DNA of 9,133 nucleotides from Bacillota bacterium (lineage in GTDB: Bacteria; Bacillota; Clostridia; Clostridiales; Clostridiaceae), in NCBI GenBank assembly GCA_023451395.1, contig JAEXZL010000041.1:1-9133 (forward strand), written 5' to 3'. This document shows, piece by piece, positions 1 to 5,744 of the stretch (the first letter of the stretch is position 1; each line of letters begins with the position of its first letter). The translations under genes and the position numbers were made by a program. The notes under the pieces are model-generated. The model did no database searches. It was not told the origin of the DNA and saw only the letters and a program-made list of their open reading frames with translations.

Positions 1-1
1 G

Positions 2-49
2 GGAATACTGACACCGATGGAAAAGTATGAAGCGTATCTGGCGGCATAA
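2..49 (+). CDS. C-terminal end of a probable IS3-type transposase (5' truncated by window)
   Basis: Only the last 15 codons are visible, reading GILTPMEKYEAYLAA and then TAA. The 'LTPMEKYEA' ending resembles the tail of DDE transposases of IS3-type elements, where a 'GYLTPxE' stretch follows the catalytic core. The assignment is supported by what follows: a palindrome, then a TG...CA-ended stretch at 103-127 that looks like an element terminus. The base composition is richer in G and C than the AT-rich DNA beyond, consistent with an acquired element. The catalytic domain lies outside the window, so the family call is tentative. Confidence 0.45.
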   Translation, partial: GILTPMEKYEAYLAA

Positions 50-52
50 AAA

Positions 53-81
53 CTGCTGGTAACACCAGGTGCTACCAGCAG
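53..81. repeat. Near-perfect 29-nt palindrome after the transposase stop
   Basis: The arms CTGCTGGTA (53-61) and TACCAGCAG (73-81) are exact inverted repeats. The intervening bases continue the palindrome as CACC-A-GGTG, leaving only one mismatch (62/72) and a central base. It starts three nt after the transposase stop and is followed by an A/T-rich tract, so it could act as the transposase terminator. It could also be a subterminal feature of the insertion element. Confidence 0.7.
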
Positions 82-171
82 GAAATATTTATTTTATTTT
101 ATTGTCCTCTTGACGGGTAGCAGTTCACTTTGGGCTCCCTTCTATTATATATTTTATAATTAGCAAAAAAT

Positions 172-666
172 TTAACTTGCAGAATACATTTCATTATAAC
201 ATTTTTCACTGCAAATCCATCTTCCTATAGGATTTAACAAATCCTTATGATCATGAGAGTCCTTTATAACCATACCCTCCCCTTTGTAGCTTCCAGTTCT
301 TTTACAGCAAAGACATTTCACAGAAACATCCTTTCCAGAAAGCATATTCAGCTTTTCTTGAAGATTTTTAAACCTCTTCTCCCTTATGCTTTCATGAATA
401 TATAATACATTATCTAAAAAATCAACAAAAATGCTTCCACTCTTAAGCTTATGTCCTCTAAGCTTTAAATATCCCTTCATCAAAGGACTATTACCTATAT
501 CAATAAGTCTGTTATATAAGATATAAATAACATTTATTCCCCATTGAAGCTTCTTAAACTCTTCTAAATTAAGCTCTCCTCGGTGATAATAATCTTTAAT
601 CCTTAGATCCATATCTATCATATGTTTAAGAATTTCCTCAAGAATCTTCTTATCATCCTTAGACAT
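172..666 (-). CDS. Conserved-looking small protein with a C-terminal Cys cluster, function unknown
   Basis: I do not recognise this 164-residue protein. The first ~110 residues are predicted largely helical and charged, with no signal peptide or convincing membrane segment, so it is probably cytoplasmic. The C-terminal third has five cysteines in two groups, CLCC (C118, C120, C121) and CSEKC (C152, C156), with a His-rich stretch DSHDHKD (136-142) between them. The pattern W-I-C-S-E-K-C-Y resembles the second half of a zinc ribbon or treble clef, so metal binding is plausible. The start is an ATG with AGGGGG on the minus strand 11 nt upstream, a rather long spacing. The gene lies downstream of, and in the same direction as, the cutC operon. 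A 184-nt gap containing the palindrome array separates them, so it is probably transcribed alone. The neighbouring IS end lies 45 bp beyond its stop. Confidence 0.75.
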   Translation of the reverse strand: MSKDDKKILEEILKHMIDMDLRIKDYYHRGELNLEEFKKLQWGINVIYILYNRLIDIGNSPLMKGYLKLRGHKLKSGSIFVDFLDNVLYIHESIREKRFKNLQEKLNMLSGKDVSVKCLCCKRTGSYKGEGMVIKDSHDHKDLLNPIGRWICSEKCYNEMYSAS

Positions 667-760
667 ATCCTTGTTTTCCCCCTAAAGCCTTGCTATTTAA
701 TAAATCTACAAAAGATTCACTTCATAGTCTAATATATTCCCATAAGATAGTATTTATTCT

Positions 761-843
761 TCTCTGGGGCCTCTCTGGGGCCATTCTCTGGTGCCAGGCA
801 CCAGAGAAAAGAGATTCTCTTCTCCGGTGCCTGGCACCAGAGA
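761..843. repeat. REP/BIME-like array of GGTGCC/GGCACC palindromes
   Basis: Two tandem 11-bp copies of TCTCTGGGGCC (761-771, 772-782) lead into a perfect palindrome. Its arms are TTCTCTGGTGCC (784-795) and GGCACCAGAGAA (797-808), around a single base. A second, one-mismatch palindrome follows, with arms TCTCCGGTGCC (821-831) and GGCACCAGAGA (833-843), around 832. A short AGAGA-T-TCTCT palindrome (810-820) links the two. All units share one core, so this is a small repeat cluster rather than a simple hairpin. It begins seven nt past the cutC stop and could serve as that operon's transcription terminator, though no T-run follows. Similar GGTGCC-type palindromes in other bacteria are often linked to REP-associated (Y1) transposases; none is visible here. 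Confidence 0.85.
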
Positions 844-849
844 TTTACC

Positions 850-1521
850 TTAGATAAAAGTACGAAGGTGATTTAGTTTTTCCTTTTCAATTAAGCCTTG
901 GGAGGATTTCTCCGCTCTTACTGCGGTGCCAAAATGGAAGTCAAGGTCTAGATTAGGTTGTATAAAGTTACTTATATTATCAAGATTAAGGCCTCCTCCT
1001 GCTAATATTCTTATATGATCGGAGACATCTGCCATTCTTCTTAAGGTACTTATATTATCTACTATGGAACCCTTACCTCCAGAGGTTAAGATATTCGTAA
1101 TCTCCTTATATTTGGCAAGTAGCTTAACAGCATCAACGAGATTTTCCATTTCATCTATGGCTCTGTGAAAGGTTATTTCCATTCCCTCTCCAAAGGCAAT
1201 AAGCTTTTCTATAGCCTTTATGTCTATATTATTTTTCTCATCCAAAGCACCAATAACTATTCCATTAGCTCCTAAGTCCTTTGCTAGTTTTATGTCACTT
1301 TCCATAGCTCTTATATCACCTTCTGAATAGACAAAGCTTCTAGAATGAGGTCTTATTATTACGTTCACTGGTATTGAAACTGACTTTATCACTTCTTTTA
1401 TTATTCCATAGCTGGGTGTTAAGCCACCTTCAGAAAGGGCTGAAACAAGCTCGATCCTATCTCCGCCACAGTCCTGAATAATTTTTGCCTCCTCTGAATT
1501 TGTTGCAATTATTTCTAACAT
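850..1521 (-). CDS. cutC: CutC family TIM-barrel protein
   Basis: This 223-residue protein matches the CutC family in length and motifs. They are GGDRIELVSALSEGGLTPS (19-37), IRP followed by FVYSEGDI (56-70), GIVIGALDE (87-95), TFHRAID (117-123), ILTSGG (144-149) and ILAGGGLN (172-179). The family folds as a TIM barrel in the cytoplasm. It was named for copper homeostasis, but its biochemical role is unsettled, and no Cys/Met metal cluster is visible here. The frame is open to a GTG at 1530. I place the start at the ATG at 1521 because AAGGAG (1535-1530) is eight nt before it and overlaps the GTG. It is the second gene of an operon, 17 nt after the glycosylasparaginase stop. This pairing hints at a role tied to glycan or aminosugar use rather than copper, which is inference. 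Confidence 0.9.
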   Translation of the reverse strand: MLEIIATNSEEAKIIQDCGGDRIELVSALSEGGLTPSYGIIKEVIKSVSIPVNVIIRPHSRSFVYSEGDIRAMESDIKLAKDLGANGIVIGALDEKNNIDIKAIEKLIAFGEGMEITFHRAIDEMENLVDAVKLLAKYKEITNILTSGGKGSIVDNISTLRRMADVSDHIRILAGGGLNLDNISNFIQPNLDLDFHFGTAVRAEKSSQGLIEKEKLNHLRTFI

Positions 1522-1529
1522 GAACCTCA

Positions 1530-1535
1530 CTCCTT
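1530..1535 (-). promoter_or_regulatory. Ribosome-binding site that fixes the cutC start
   Basis: AAGGAG on the minus strand lies eight nt before the ATG at 1521. It overlaps the alternative GTG at 1530, which therefore cannot be the start it serves. Confidence 0.8.
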
Positions 1536-1538
1536 TTA

Positions 1539-2465
1539 TTATTCATAATTCTTTAGTTTGTCCAAAGGCAGTTCCGATATTGAAACCTTTTCTTCCTGAC
1601 ACTCTGCCAGATACACCGTAGACTCCTGTTTATGAGAGGCTGTTACAAAGGTAAAATCTACATTTGTACCCACTCCTACCTGCCCATACTTGTCCATACA
1701 TATGATAGACATAGCACCAGCTTTTCCTCTTTTTCTTATAAGCTTTTCTGAAAACTCTCTCAAAGTTGATTCTGCAGCCTCCTGGGGTGACATTCCCTCC
1801 TGAATACGTCTTACTGCTTCATAAGAAAGACATCCTTTCATTATATCCTCTCCCAGACCTGTAGCTGCCGCTGCTCCAATTTCACTATCTGCATAATAGC
1901 CAGAACCAACTATCGGTGAGTCTCCTACCCTCCCTCTTTTTTTCATAAAAAGTCCACTAGTAGAAGTTCCTGCTCCCAGATTTCCAGCCTTATCTAGAGC
2001 CAGCACGCAAACAGTATCATGCCCATCGTATGGAGTAAGTGTTTTATCTTTGATTCTTTTAAGTTTATCCTTATAAAGCTCTTTTGATTCTTCTGTTAAC
2101 ATATTTACTTTTTGAAATCCTTCCCTTTGAGCATATTCTTCTGCACCCCTTCCTACTAAAAACACATTAAATCTTTGGCCACTAAGTTTTTTTGCTAAGG
2201 AAATAGGATTCTTGATATCTGATATTCCTGCAACAGCTCCCAAGGAAAGGGTATTACCATCCATAATGGCTGCGTCCAGCTCCACTTCTCCATATTCATT
2301 AGGCAGGCCACCATAACCTACAGATTTATATTCAGGATTGTCCTCCACATTTTTTATAGCTTCCTCTAAAGCAGAGGTGGCAGTTTCTCCTGATTTTAAC
2401 TTCTCTGCCCCAAGCCTAGTGCCATCAAGAGCCATCCTCCAGGTTGATATAATACTCCAGCTCAT
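1539..2465 (-). CDS. N4-(beta-N-acetylglucosaminyl)-L-asparaginase (glycosylasparaginase, Ntn hydrolase)
   Basis: The enzyme cleaves the GlcNAc-asparagine bond left after N-glycoprotein breakdown. The 308-residue precursor shows the full active-site set: W9, the autocleavage site HD150|T151 with T151 becoming the N-terminal nucleophile, GTSTSG (166-171, T169), GRVGDSP (178-184, R179 and D182) and ATGLGED (201-207, T202). These fall one residue before the known Flavobacterium enzyme positions (Trp11 apart), so alpha/beta self-processing should be intact. The family also includes isoaspartyl peptidases, but the WRMALDGT start and TSTSGL favour glycosylasparaginase. No signal peptide is visible, so it is cytoplasmic and would act on imported glyco-asparagine. 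GGAGG sits nine nt before the ATG. It is the first gene of an operon with cutC and is divergent from galE. Confidence 0.92.
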   Translation of the reverse strand: MSWSIISTWRMALDGTRLGAEKLKSGETATSALEEAIKNVEDNPEYKSVGYGGLPNEYGEVELDAAIMDGNTLSLGAVAGISDIKNPISLAKKLSGQRFNVFLVGRGAEEYAQREGFQKVNMLTEESKELYKDKLKRIKDKTLTPYDGHDTVCVLALDKAGNLGAGTSTSGLFMKKRGRVGDSPIVGSGYYADSEIGAAAATGLGEDIMKGCLSYEAVRRIQEGMSPQEAAESTLREFSEKLIRKRGKAGAMSIICMDKYGQVGVGTNVDFTFVTASHKQESTVYLAECQEEKVSISELPLDKLKNYE

Positions 2466-2514
2466 AATAAATATCCTCCAAATTTGATAGTGTTACAAAA
2501 AAGGTCCTATTAGA

Positions 2515-2543
2515 ATTATACTAAAAAATCTCCTATCTCACAG
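2515..2543 (-). promoter_or_regulatory. Possible promoter for the glycosylasparaginase-cutC operon
   Basis: A perfect TATAAT on the minus strand (2520-2515) lies about 50 nt before the start codon. The matching -35 at a 17-nt spacing (2543-2538) reads CTGTGA, which is weak, so activation or a different sigma factor is possible. Confidence 0.4.
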
Positions 2544-2555
2544 CAAACATTTCTA

Positions 2556-2584
2556 TTTATGAAACCTTACCATTGATATATAAT
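2556..2584 (+). promoter_or_regulatory. Possible galE promoter
   Basis: A perfect TATAAT (2579-2584) lies 41 nt before the galE ATG. The 17-nt-spaced -35 position (2556-2561) reads TTTATG, a weak match to TTGACA. The galE ribosome site AAAGGAG (2612-2618) is seven nt before the start. Confidence 0.5.
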
Positions 2585-2625
2585 AAGGATAGTCAGAAAA
2601 AGCATAACAGGAAAGGAGAATTAAT

Positions 2626-3639
2626 ATGGCAATTTTAGTTACGGGAGGTATGGGATACATAGGAAGTCATACTGTTGTTGAGCTTTTAAATAAGAATTAT
2701 GATGTAATAATTGCCGACAACCTTAGTAATAGCAAAGAAGTAGTTAAAGATAGAATCAAAAAAATTACTGGAAAAGACGTGATTTTTTATAATATCGACG
2801 TTACTTTAGAGGATGAGCTTCATAAGGTGTTTTCTGAAAATGATATCCAGGCTGTAATCCATTTTGCAGCTTTTAAGGCCGTAGGAGAATCCGTAGAAAA
2901 GCCCCTTGATTACTATTATAATAATTTAACCAGCAGTCTTGTTATATTAAAGGTTATGAAGGCTCATGGAGTTAAAAACTTTATTTTTAGTTCCTCAGCC
3001 ACAGTATATGGTCAAGCCAATATCATCCCAATACCAGAGGATTACAGTCCATTATCAGCTACAAATCCTTATGGCAGAGCAAAGCTCATAACTGAGGATA
3101 TGTTAAGGGACATCTGTGCTGCAGATAGCTCCTGGAACGTTGCCATCTTAAGATACTTTAATCCTGTTGGTGCTCATGAAAGCGGAACCATAGGTGAGGA
3201 TCCAAATGGTATTCCTAATAATCTTATGCCCTTTATTACAAAGGTTGCCATAGGAGCACTTCCGGAGCTTAAGGTCTTCGGAAATGATTATGATACTAAA
3301 GATGGTACTGGTGTCAGAGACTATATACATGTAGTTGATTTAGCTAAGGGACATATATGTGCTCTAGAAAAGCTGCAGGAAAACCCAGGCCTTGTAACCT
3401 ATAATTTAGGTACAGGTAAAGGCTACAGTGTACTAGATATAATAAATGCATTTTCCAAAGCTAGTGGACAAAATATTCCCTACAGCATCGTAGGAAGAAG
3501 ACCTGGAGATATTGCTGTATGCTATGCAGATCCAAAAAAGGCTAATATAGAGCTTAACTGGACTGCTGAAAAAGGAATCGAAGATATGTGCCAGGACTCA
3601 TGGAGATGGCAGAGTCAAAACCCTCAAGGTTATATATAA
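2626..3639 (+). CDS. galE: UDP-glucose/UDP-galactose 4-epimerase
   Basis: This 337-residue short-chain dehydrogenase/reductase interconverts UDP-glucose and UDP-galactose with bound NAD+. It links the Leloir pathway to cell-surface sugar synthesis in the cytoplasm. The Rossmann motif GGMGYIGSHT is at residues 7-16. The catalytic triad S124, Y149 and K153 sits in SSSATVYG and YGRAK, with the same numbering as the 338-residue E. coli enzyme. GTGVRDYIHV (227-236) and the C-terminal RRPGDI are also typical. Residue 299, in the segment DIAVCYAD, is Cys where E. coli has Tyr. A small residue there lets the human enzyme also accept UDP-GlcNAc/UDP-GalNAc, so dual specificity is plausible. It is a single-gene unit with its own promoter and a strong terminator, and no other Leloir gene is nearby. 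Confidence 0.95.
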   Translation: MAILVTGGMGYIGSHTVVELLNKNYDVIIADNLSNSKEVVKDRIKKITGKDVIFYNIDVTLEDELHKVFSENDIQAVIHFAAFKAVGESVEKPLDYYYNNLTSSLVILKVMKAHGVKNFIFSSSATVYGQANIIPIPEDYSPLSATNPYGRAKLITEDMLRDICAADSSWNVAILRYFNPVGAHESGTIGEDPNGIPNNLMPFITKVAIGALPELKVFGNDYDTKDGTGVRDYIHVVDLAKGHICALEKLQENPGLVTYNLGTGKGYSVLDIINAFSKASGQNIPYSIVGRRPGDIAVCYADPKKANIELNWTAEKGIEDMCQDSWRWQSQNPQGYI

Positions 3640-3711
3640 TTAAAACAATAAAAACCGAAATTGAGCGTTTAATTACATAAGCTAAAGCTGTTAGGTTATG
3701 AGCATAATACA

Positions 3712-3744
3712 AAACAGGCAACGACATTTTCTCGTTGCCTGTTT
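3712..3744. terminator. Bidirectional terminator between galE and the ars cluster
   Basis: The arms AAACAGGCAACGA (3712-3724) and TCGTTGCCTGTTT (3732-3744) form a perfect 13-bp stem around the seven-nt loop CATTTTC. T-rich stretches border the stem on both strands. It lies between convergent genes, galE (+) and the thioredoxin gene (-), and should stop transcription from both sides. Confidence 0.85.
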
Positions 3745-3829
3745 ACTTTGCAATAGGTTAGTTATATTTAAGAGACCATTTTAAATTTCAAAGGTAAATT
3801 ATTCAATTCAAGTAACTTTTATTAATGTA

Positions 3830-4189
3830 TTACTTGGTTTCTTCGAATATTTTTATAGCTTCCTCAGTATTTAAAACCTTACCGAAAGATACAACTTTTC
3901 CTTCTACCACAAGAGCAGGGGTGGTCATAACTCCATAGGCTGCAATTTCAGCAAAATCTGTTACATGGTCTATGGTTGTATCCATCCCAAGCTTTTCTAG
4001 AGCATTTTTAACATTCTCTTCAAGAGCATTGCATTTTGCACATCCTGTTCCAAGGACTTTAACTCTTGAACCACCTAGCATAGCTTCCTTTGCTTTAGCC
4101 ATGCTCTGATTATCATAGCTGTCTCCACTGCAGCAATTCTTTGTAACTTTCTTTACTTCTTTCTTTTTTCCAATTCCAAATAAAGCCAT
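3830..4189 (-). CDS. Small redox-active thioredoxin-fold protein (MTH895/TM0996-like)
   Basis: The C-terminal ~77 residues of this 119-residue protein form a minimal thioredoxin fold. The active site is C50-A-K-C53 in GTGCAKCNALE, and the cis-proline is P91 in TTPALVV. This matches the small 'redox-active disulfide protein 2' family. The first 40 residues are an added Lys-rich segment with a vicinal pair C19-C20, a possible metal or arsenic ligand. The start is an ATG with AGGAG eight nt upstream. It is the last gene of the leftward ars block, 79 nt after the permease stop. Such proteins are commonly found beside ArsP/DUF318 permeases, where they may reduce or hand over the substrate; that role is inferred from context. 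It is likely cytoplasmic, since there is no signal peptide. Confidence 0.88.
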   Translation of the reverse strand: MALFGIGKKKEVKKVTKNCCSGDSYDNQSMAKAKEAMLGGSRVKVLGTGCAKCNALEENVKNALEKLGMDTTIDHVTDFAEIAAYGVMTTPALVVEGKVVSFGKVLNTEEAIKIFEETK

Positions 4190-4268
4190 TTTTTATTCTC
4201 CTCTCTTATTATAAAAATTTAAGAACAATTCTTACAAACTTTTAGTTATTATATTAATATGTGGATAT

Positions 4269-5267
4269 TTAAAATAAGAATTGTAATGCATTAAACAAAT
4301 ATCCAATTATAATTATACCAATAGCAACAATACCAACAAATATTCCTAACAACCTAGGCTTAACTGCCTTCTTTAACATAATAATAGATGGTAGTGATAA
4401 TGCTGTAACGGCCATCATAAAGCTTAATATAGTTCCTAAGCCCACCCCTTTTAAATAAAGTGCCTCAGCAATAGGAAGTGTACCAAAAATATCAGCATAC
4501 ATCGGAATACCTGAAACTGTTGCTAATATTACGGAAAACGGGTTATCGCTTCCTAATATTCTCTGTATTAAACTCTTTGGTATAACATTATGAATCATAG
4601 CTCCAATTCCTACTCCAATAATTACATACCAAAATACCTTCTTAACCGTTTCATAAACCTGTTCTCTAGCATATTCTACTCTTTCTCTCTTTGTAAGGTC
4701 AGGTGATTCAATTTCAATGCTATTGGCTTCTCTCACAAACTTTTCTACATACTTTTCCATCCCTAGTTTTTCAATTATAGTTCCTCCAGCAATAGCAAGA
4801 GCAAGTCCAACAATCACATATGCCACAGCTACCTTTGATCCAAATATACTCATTAAAAGTATTAAAGAACCTAAATCAACTAAGGGTGAGGATATTAAAA
4901 ATGAGAAGGTAACGCCTACAGGTAAGCCTGCACTGGAGAACCCCATAAACAGTGGTATAGATGAACAGCTACAAAATGGAGTTACTGTACCTAAAAGTGC
5001 TGCCAGTGTATTTGCAGTAATACCATGGAATTTTCCAAGTATTTTCTTTGTTCTTTCTGGCGGAAAATAGCTCTGAATATAGGAAATAATAAAAATTAAT
5101 ATAGATAAGAGAACAAGTATTTTAATAGTATCATAGATAAAGAATTGCATACTTCCTCCTATGGTACTCGATGCATCCAATCCAATACCATTGAGTAATC
5201 TTCCAATCAGTTCATTAAGCCATTTCATTCCTAAAATTTGATCCTGAATAAAATTCCAAATAATCAT
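4269..5267 (-). CDS. ArsP/DUF318-type permease, probable organoarsenical or metalloid efflux
   Basis: This membrane protein of about 332 residues has roughly eight hydrophobic segments in two halves joined by a charged cytoplasmic linker, which is the layout of the ArsP_1 (SO_0444-like) permeases. The hallmark TPFCSCSSIP is at residues 96-105 of the chosen start; Cys99 and Cys101 match the Cys pair implicated in trivalent organoarsenical binding in ArsP. A second motif, GIPMYADIFGTLP, lies in the C-terminal half. The frame is open to 5285, but I start at the ATG at 5267 because GGAG lies eight nt before it, inside codons two to four of the longer form. It follows arsR in the same direction and has an operator-like site just upstream, so it is probably arsenic-regulated. 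ArsP proteins export methylated or aromatic trivalent arsenicals; the exact substrate here is unknown. Confidence 0.85.
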   Translation of the reverse strand: MIIWNFIQDQILGMKWLNELIGRLLNGIGLDASSTIGGSMQFFIYDTIKILVLLSILIFIISYIQSYFPPERTKKILGKFHGITANTLAALLGTVTPFCSCSSIPLFMGFSSAGLPVGVTFSFLISSPLVDLGSLILLMSIFGSKVAVAYVIVGLALAIAGGTIIEKLGMEKYVEKFVREANSIEIESPDLTKRERVEYAREQVYETVKKVFWYVIIGVGIGAMIHNVIPKSLIQRILGSDNPFSVILATVSGIPMYADIFGTLPIAEALYLKGVGLGTILSFMMAVTALSLPSIIMLKKAVKPRLLGIFVGIVAIGIIIIGYLFNALQFLF

Positions 5268-5289
5268 TTTTGTCGCTCCTTGCATTTAT

Positions 5290-5312
5290 ATATTGATATT
5301 TATCGATATGTT
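5290..5312 (-). promoter_or_regulatory. ArsR-type operator upstream of the permease
   Basis: On the minus strand this 23-bp site contains ATATCGATA, two bases, then TATCAATAT: inverted arms with one mismatch. It matches the site at 5674-5696 at 18 of 23 positions, including an identical AACATATCGA at its start. It lies about 22 nt before the chosen permease ATG and would block transcription or early elongation. Binding by the local ArsR is inferred. Confidence 0.6.
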
Positions 5313-5320
5313 TACCTTAA

Positions 5321-5348
5321 ATATTGCCACCTAAAAAGGCAGCAATAT
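5321..5348 (-). terminator. Stem-loop between arsR and the permease
   Basis: The outer arms ATATTGC (5321-5327) and GCAATAT (5342-5348) pair perfectly, with a partly paired inner stem around an A/T loop. On the minus strand it follows the arsR stop and is trailed by a short TTTAA, so it is at best a weak terminator or an attenuating structure. Any read-through would reach the permease. Confidence 0.35.
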
Positions 5349-5380
5349 ATTATAACCCACAGTTACAAGTACTACTAGAA

Positions 5381-5659
5381 TTACTTTAATATATATTTTT
5401 CAATCCAACTATTAAGAAATTTAACGTCTTTTTGAGAAATAGAATAATGCATCCACTTTCCTTCCTTACGAGCCTCCACAAGGCCTGACTCACATAGTAT
5501 TTTCATATGATGAGATAAGGTTGGCTGTCCTATATTTATTTCTTCTAATAGTTTACAGGCACACATTTCTCCAGTTCTCAGTAGTTCAAATATTAAGAGT
5601 CTGTTTTCATCACTAAGTGCTTTAAACATCTTAGCTGTGTTCTTTAATTTATCATCCAT
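5381..5659 (-). CDS. arsR: ArsR/SmtB-family arsenic-responsive repressor
   Basis: This 92-residue winged-helix dimer-type repressor shows KALSDENRLLIFELL (13-27), then the metal-binding E-M-C33-A-C35 at the start of helix 3. The DNA-reading helix is IGQPTLSHHMKILCESGLV (43-61), and the wing is ARKEGKWMHYSI. The CxC pair corresponds to Cys32 and Cys34 of the E. coli arsenite sensor, so As(III) or Sb(III) should release it from DNA. The frame stays open to 5728, but the longer form would include the -10 and -35 boxes. GAGGTG six nt before the ATG at 5659 marks the real start. It is the first gene of arsR-permease-thioredoxin and probably represses itself and the permease through the repeated sites at 5674-5722 and 5290-5312. 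Confidence 0.93.
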   Translation of the reverse strand: MDDKLKNTAKMFKALSDENRLLIFELLRTGEMCACKLLEEINIGQPTLSHHMKILCESGLVEARKEGKWMHYSISQKDVKFLNSWIEKYILK

Positions 5660-5673
5660 CAAATTCACCTCAT

Positions 5674-5696
5674 ACATTGATGCTCTTCGATATGTT
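5674..5696 (-). promoter_or_regulatory. ArsR-type operator in the arsR leader
   Basis: This 23-bp site begins on the minus strand with AACATATCGA and contains ATCAATGT near its end. It matches the permease site at 18 of 23 positions. It lies just downstream of the arsR -10 box and ends 14 nt before the start codon, a typical position for autorepression. Confidence 0.6.
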
Positions 5697-5699
5697 AAC

Positions 5700-5728
5700 A
5701 TTATAATATTCATATCGATATGTGTCAA
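5700..5728 (-). promoter_or_regulatory. Full-consensus sigma-A promoter of arsR
   Basis: On the minus strand, TTGACA (5728-5723) and TATAAT (5705-5700) are separated by exactly 17 nt. Both boxes match consensus in full, so the unrepressed promoter should be very strong, which fits a gene kept off by its own repressor. It begins 16 nt past the stop of the ACR3 remnant. Confidence 0.92.
5711..5722. promoter_or_regulatory. Palindrome CATATCGATATG inside the arsR promoter spacer
   Basis: A perfect 12-bp palindrome fills most of the spacer between the arsR -35 and -10 boxes. It contains the same ATATCGATA core as the two 23-bp sites, so it is probably a further ArsR contact that would directly exclude RNA polymerase. 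Confidence 0.6.
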
Positions 5729-5744
5729 TATATTCTGTAGTATT

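Larger units (their letters stand above)
1..127 (+). mobile_element. Right-hand end of a probable IS3-like insertion sequence
   Basis: The transposase C-terminus (2-49), the palindrome (53-81) and a segment running from TGTCCTCTTGACGGG (starting 103) to AGCAGTTCA (ending 127) together look like the 3' end of an insertion sequence. IS3-family termini characteristically begin TG and end CA, and the segment fits that. The boundary at 127 is inferred, because the left end and the target-site duplication lie outside the window. Confidence 0.45.

Noticed and set aside
761..843. CRISPR-like array
   Set aside because: The units are palindromic, about 11 bp and not separated by equal unique spacers.
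3148..3330. 60-codon minus-strand open frame inside galE
   Set aside because: It lies wholly within galE, has no ribosome site and an unlikely composition; a shadow frame.
4717..5070. 117-codon plus-strand open frame opposite the permease
   Set aside because: It mirrors the hydrophobic permease coding sequence, and no promoter or ribosome site precedes it.
5268..5285. Longer permease start at 5285
   Set aside because: Its codons two to four contain the GGAG ribosome site that serves the ATG at 5267.
5349..5354. TATAAT on the minus strand between arsR and the permease as an independent promoter
   Set aside because: No acceptable -35 lies at 16-18 nt; the AT-rich context makes a chance match likely.
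5660..5728. Longer N-terminus for ArsR starting at 5728
   Set aside because: It would begin inside the -35 box and be coded by the promoter itself; GAGGTG marks the ATG at 5659.
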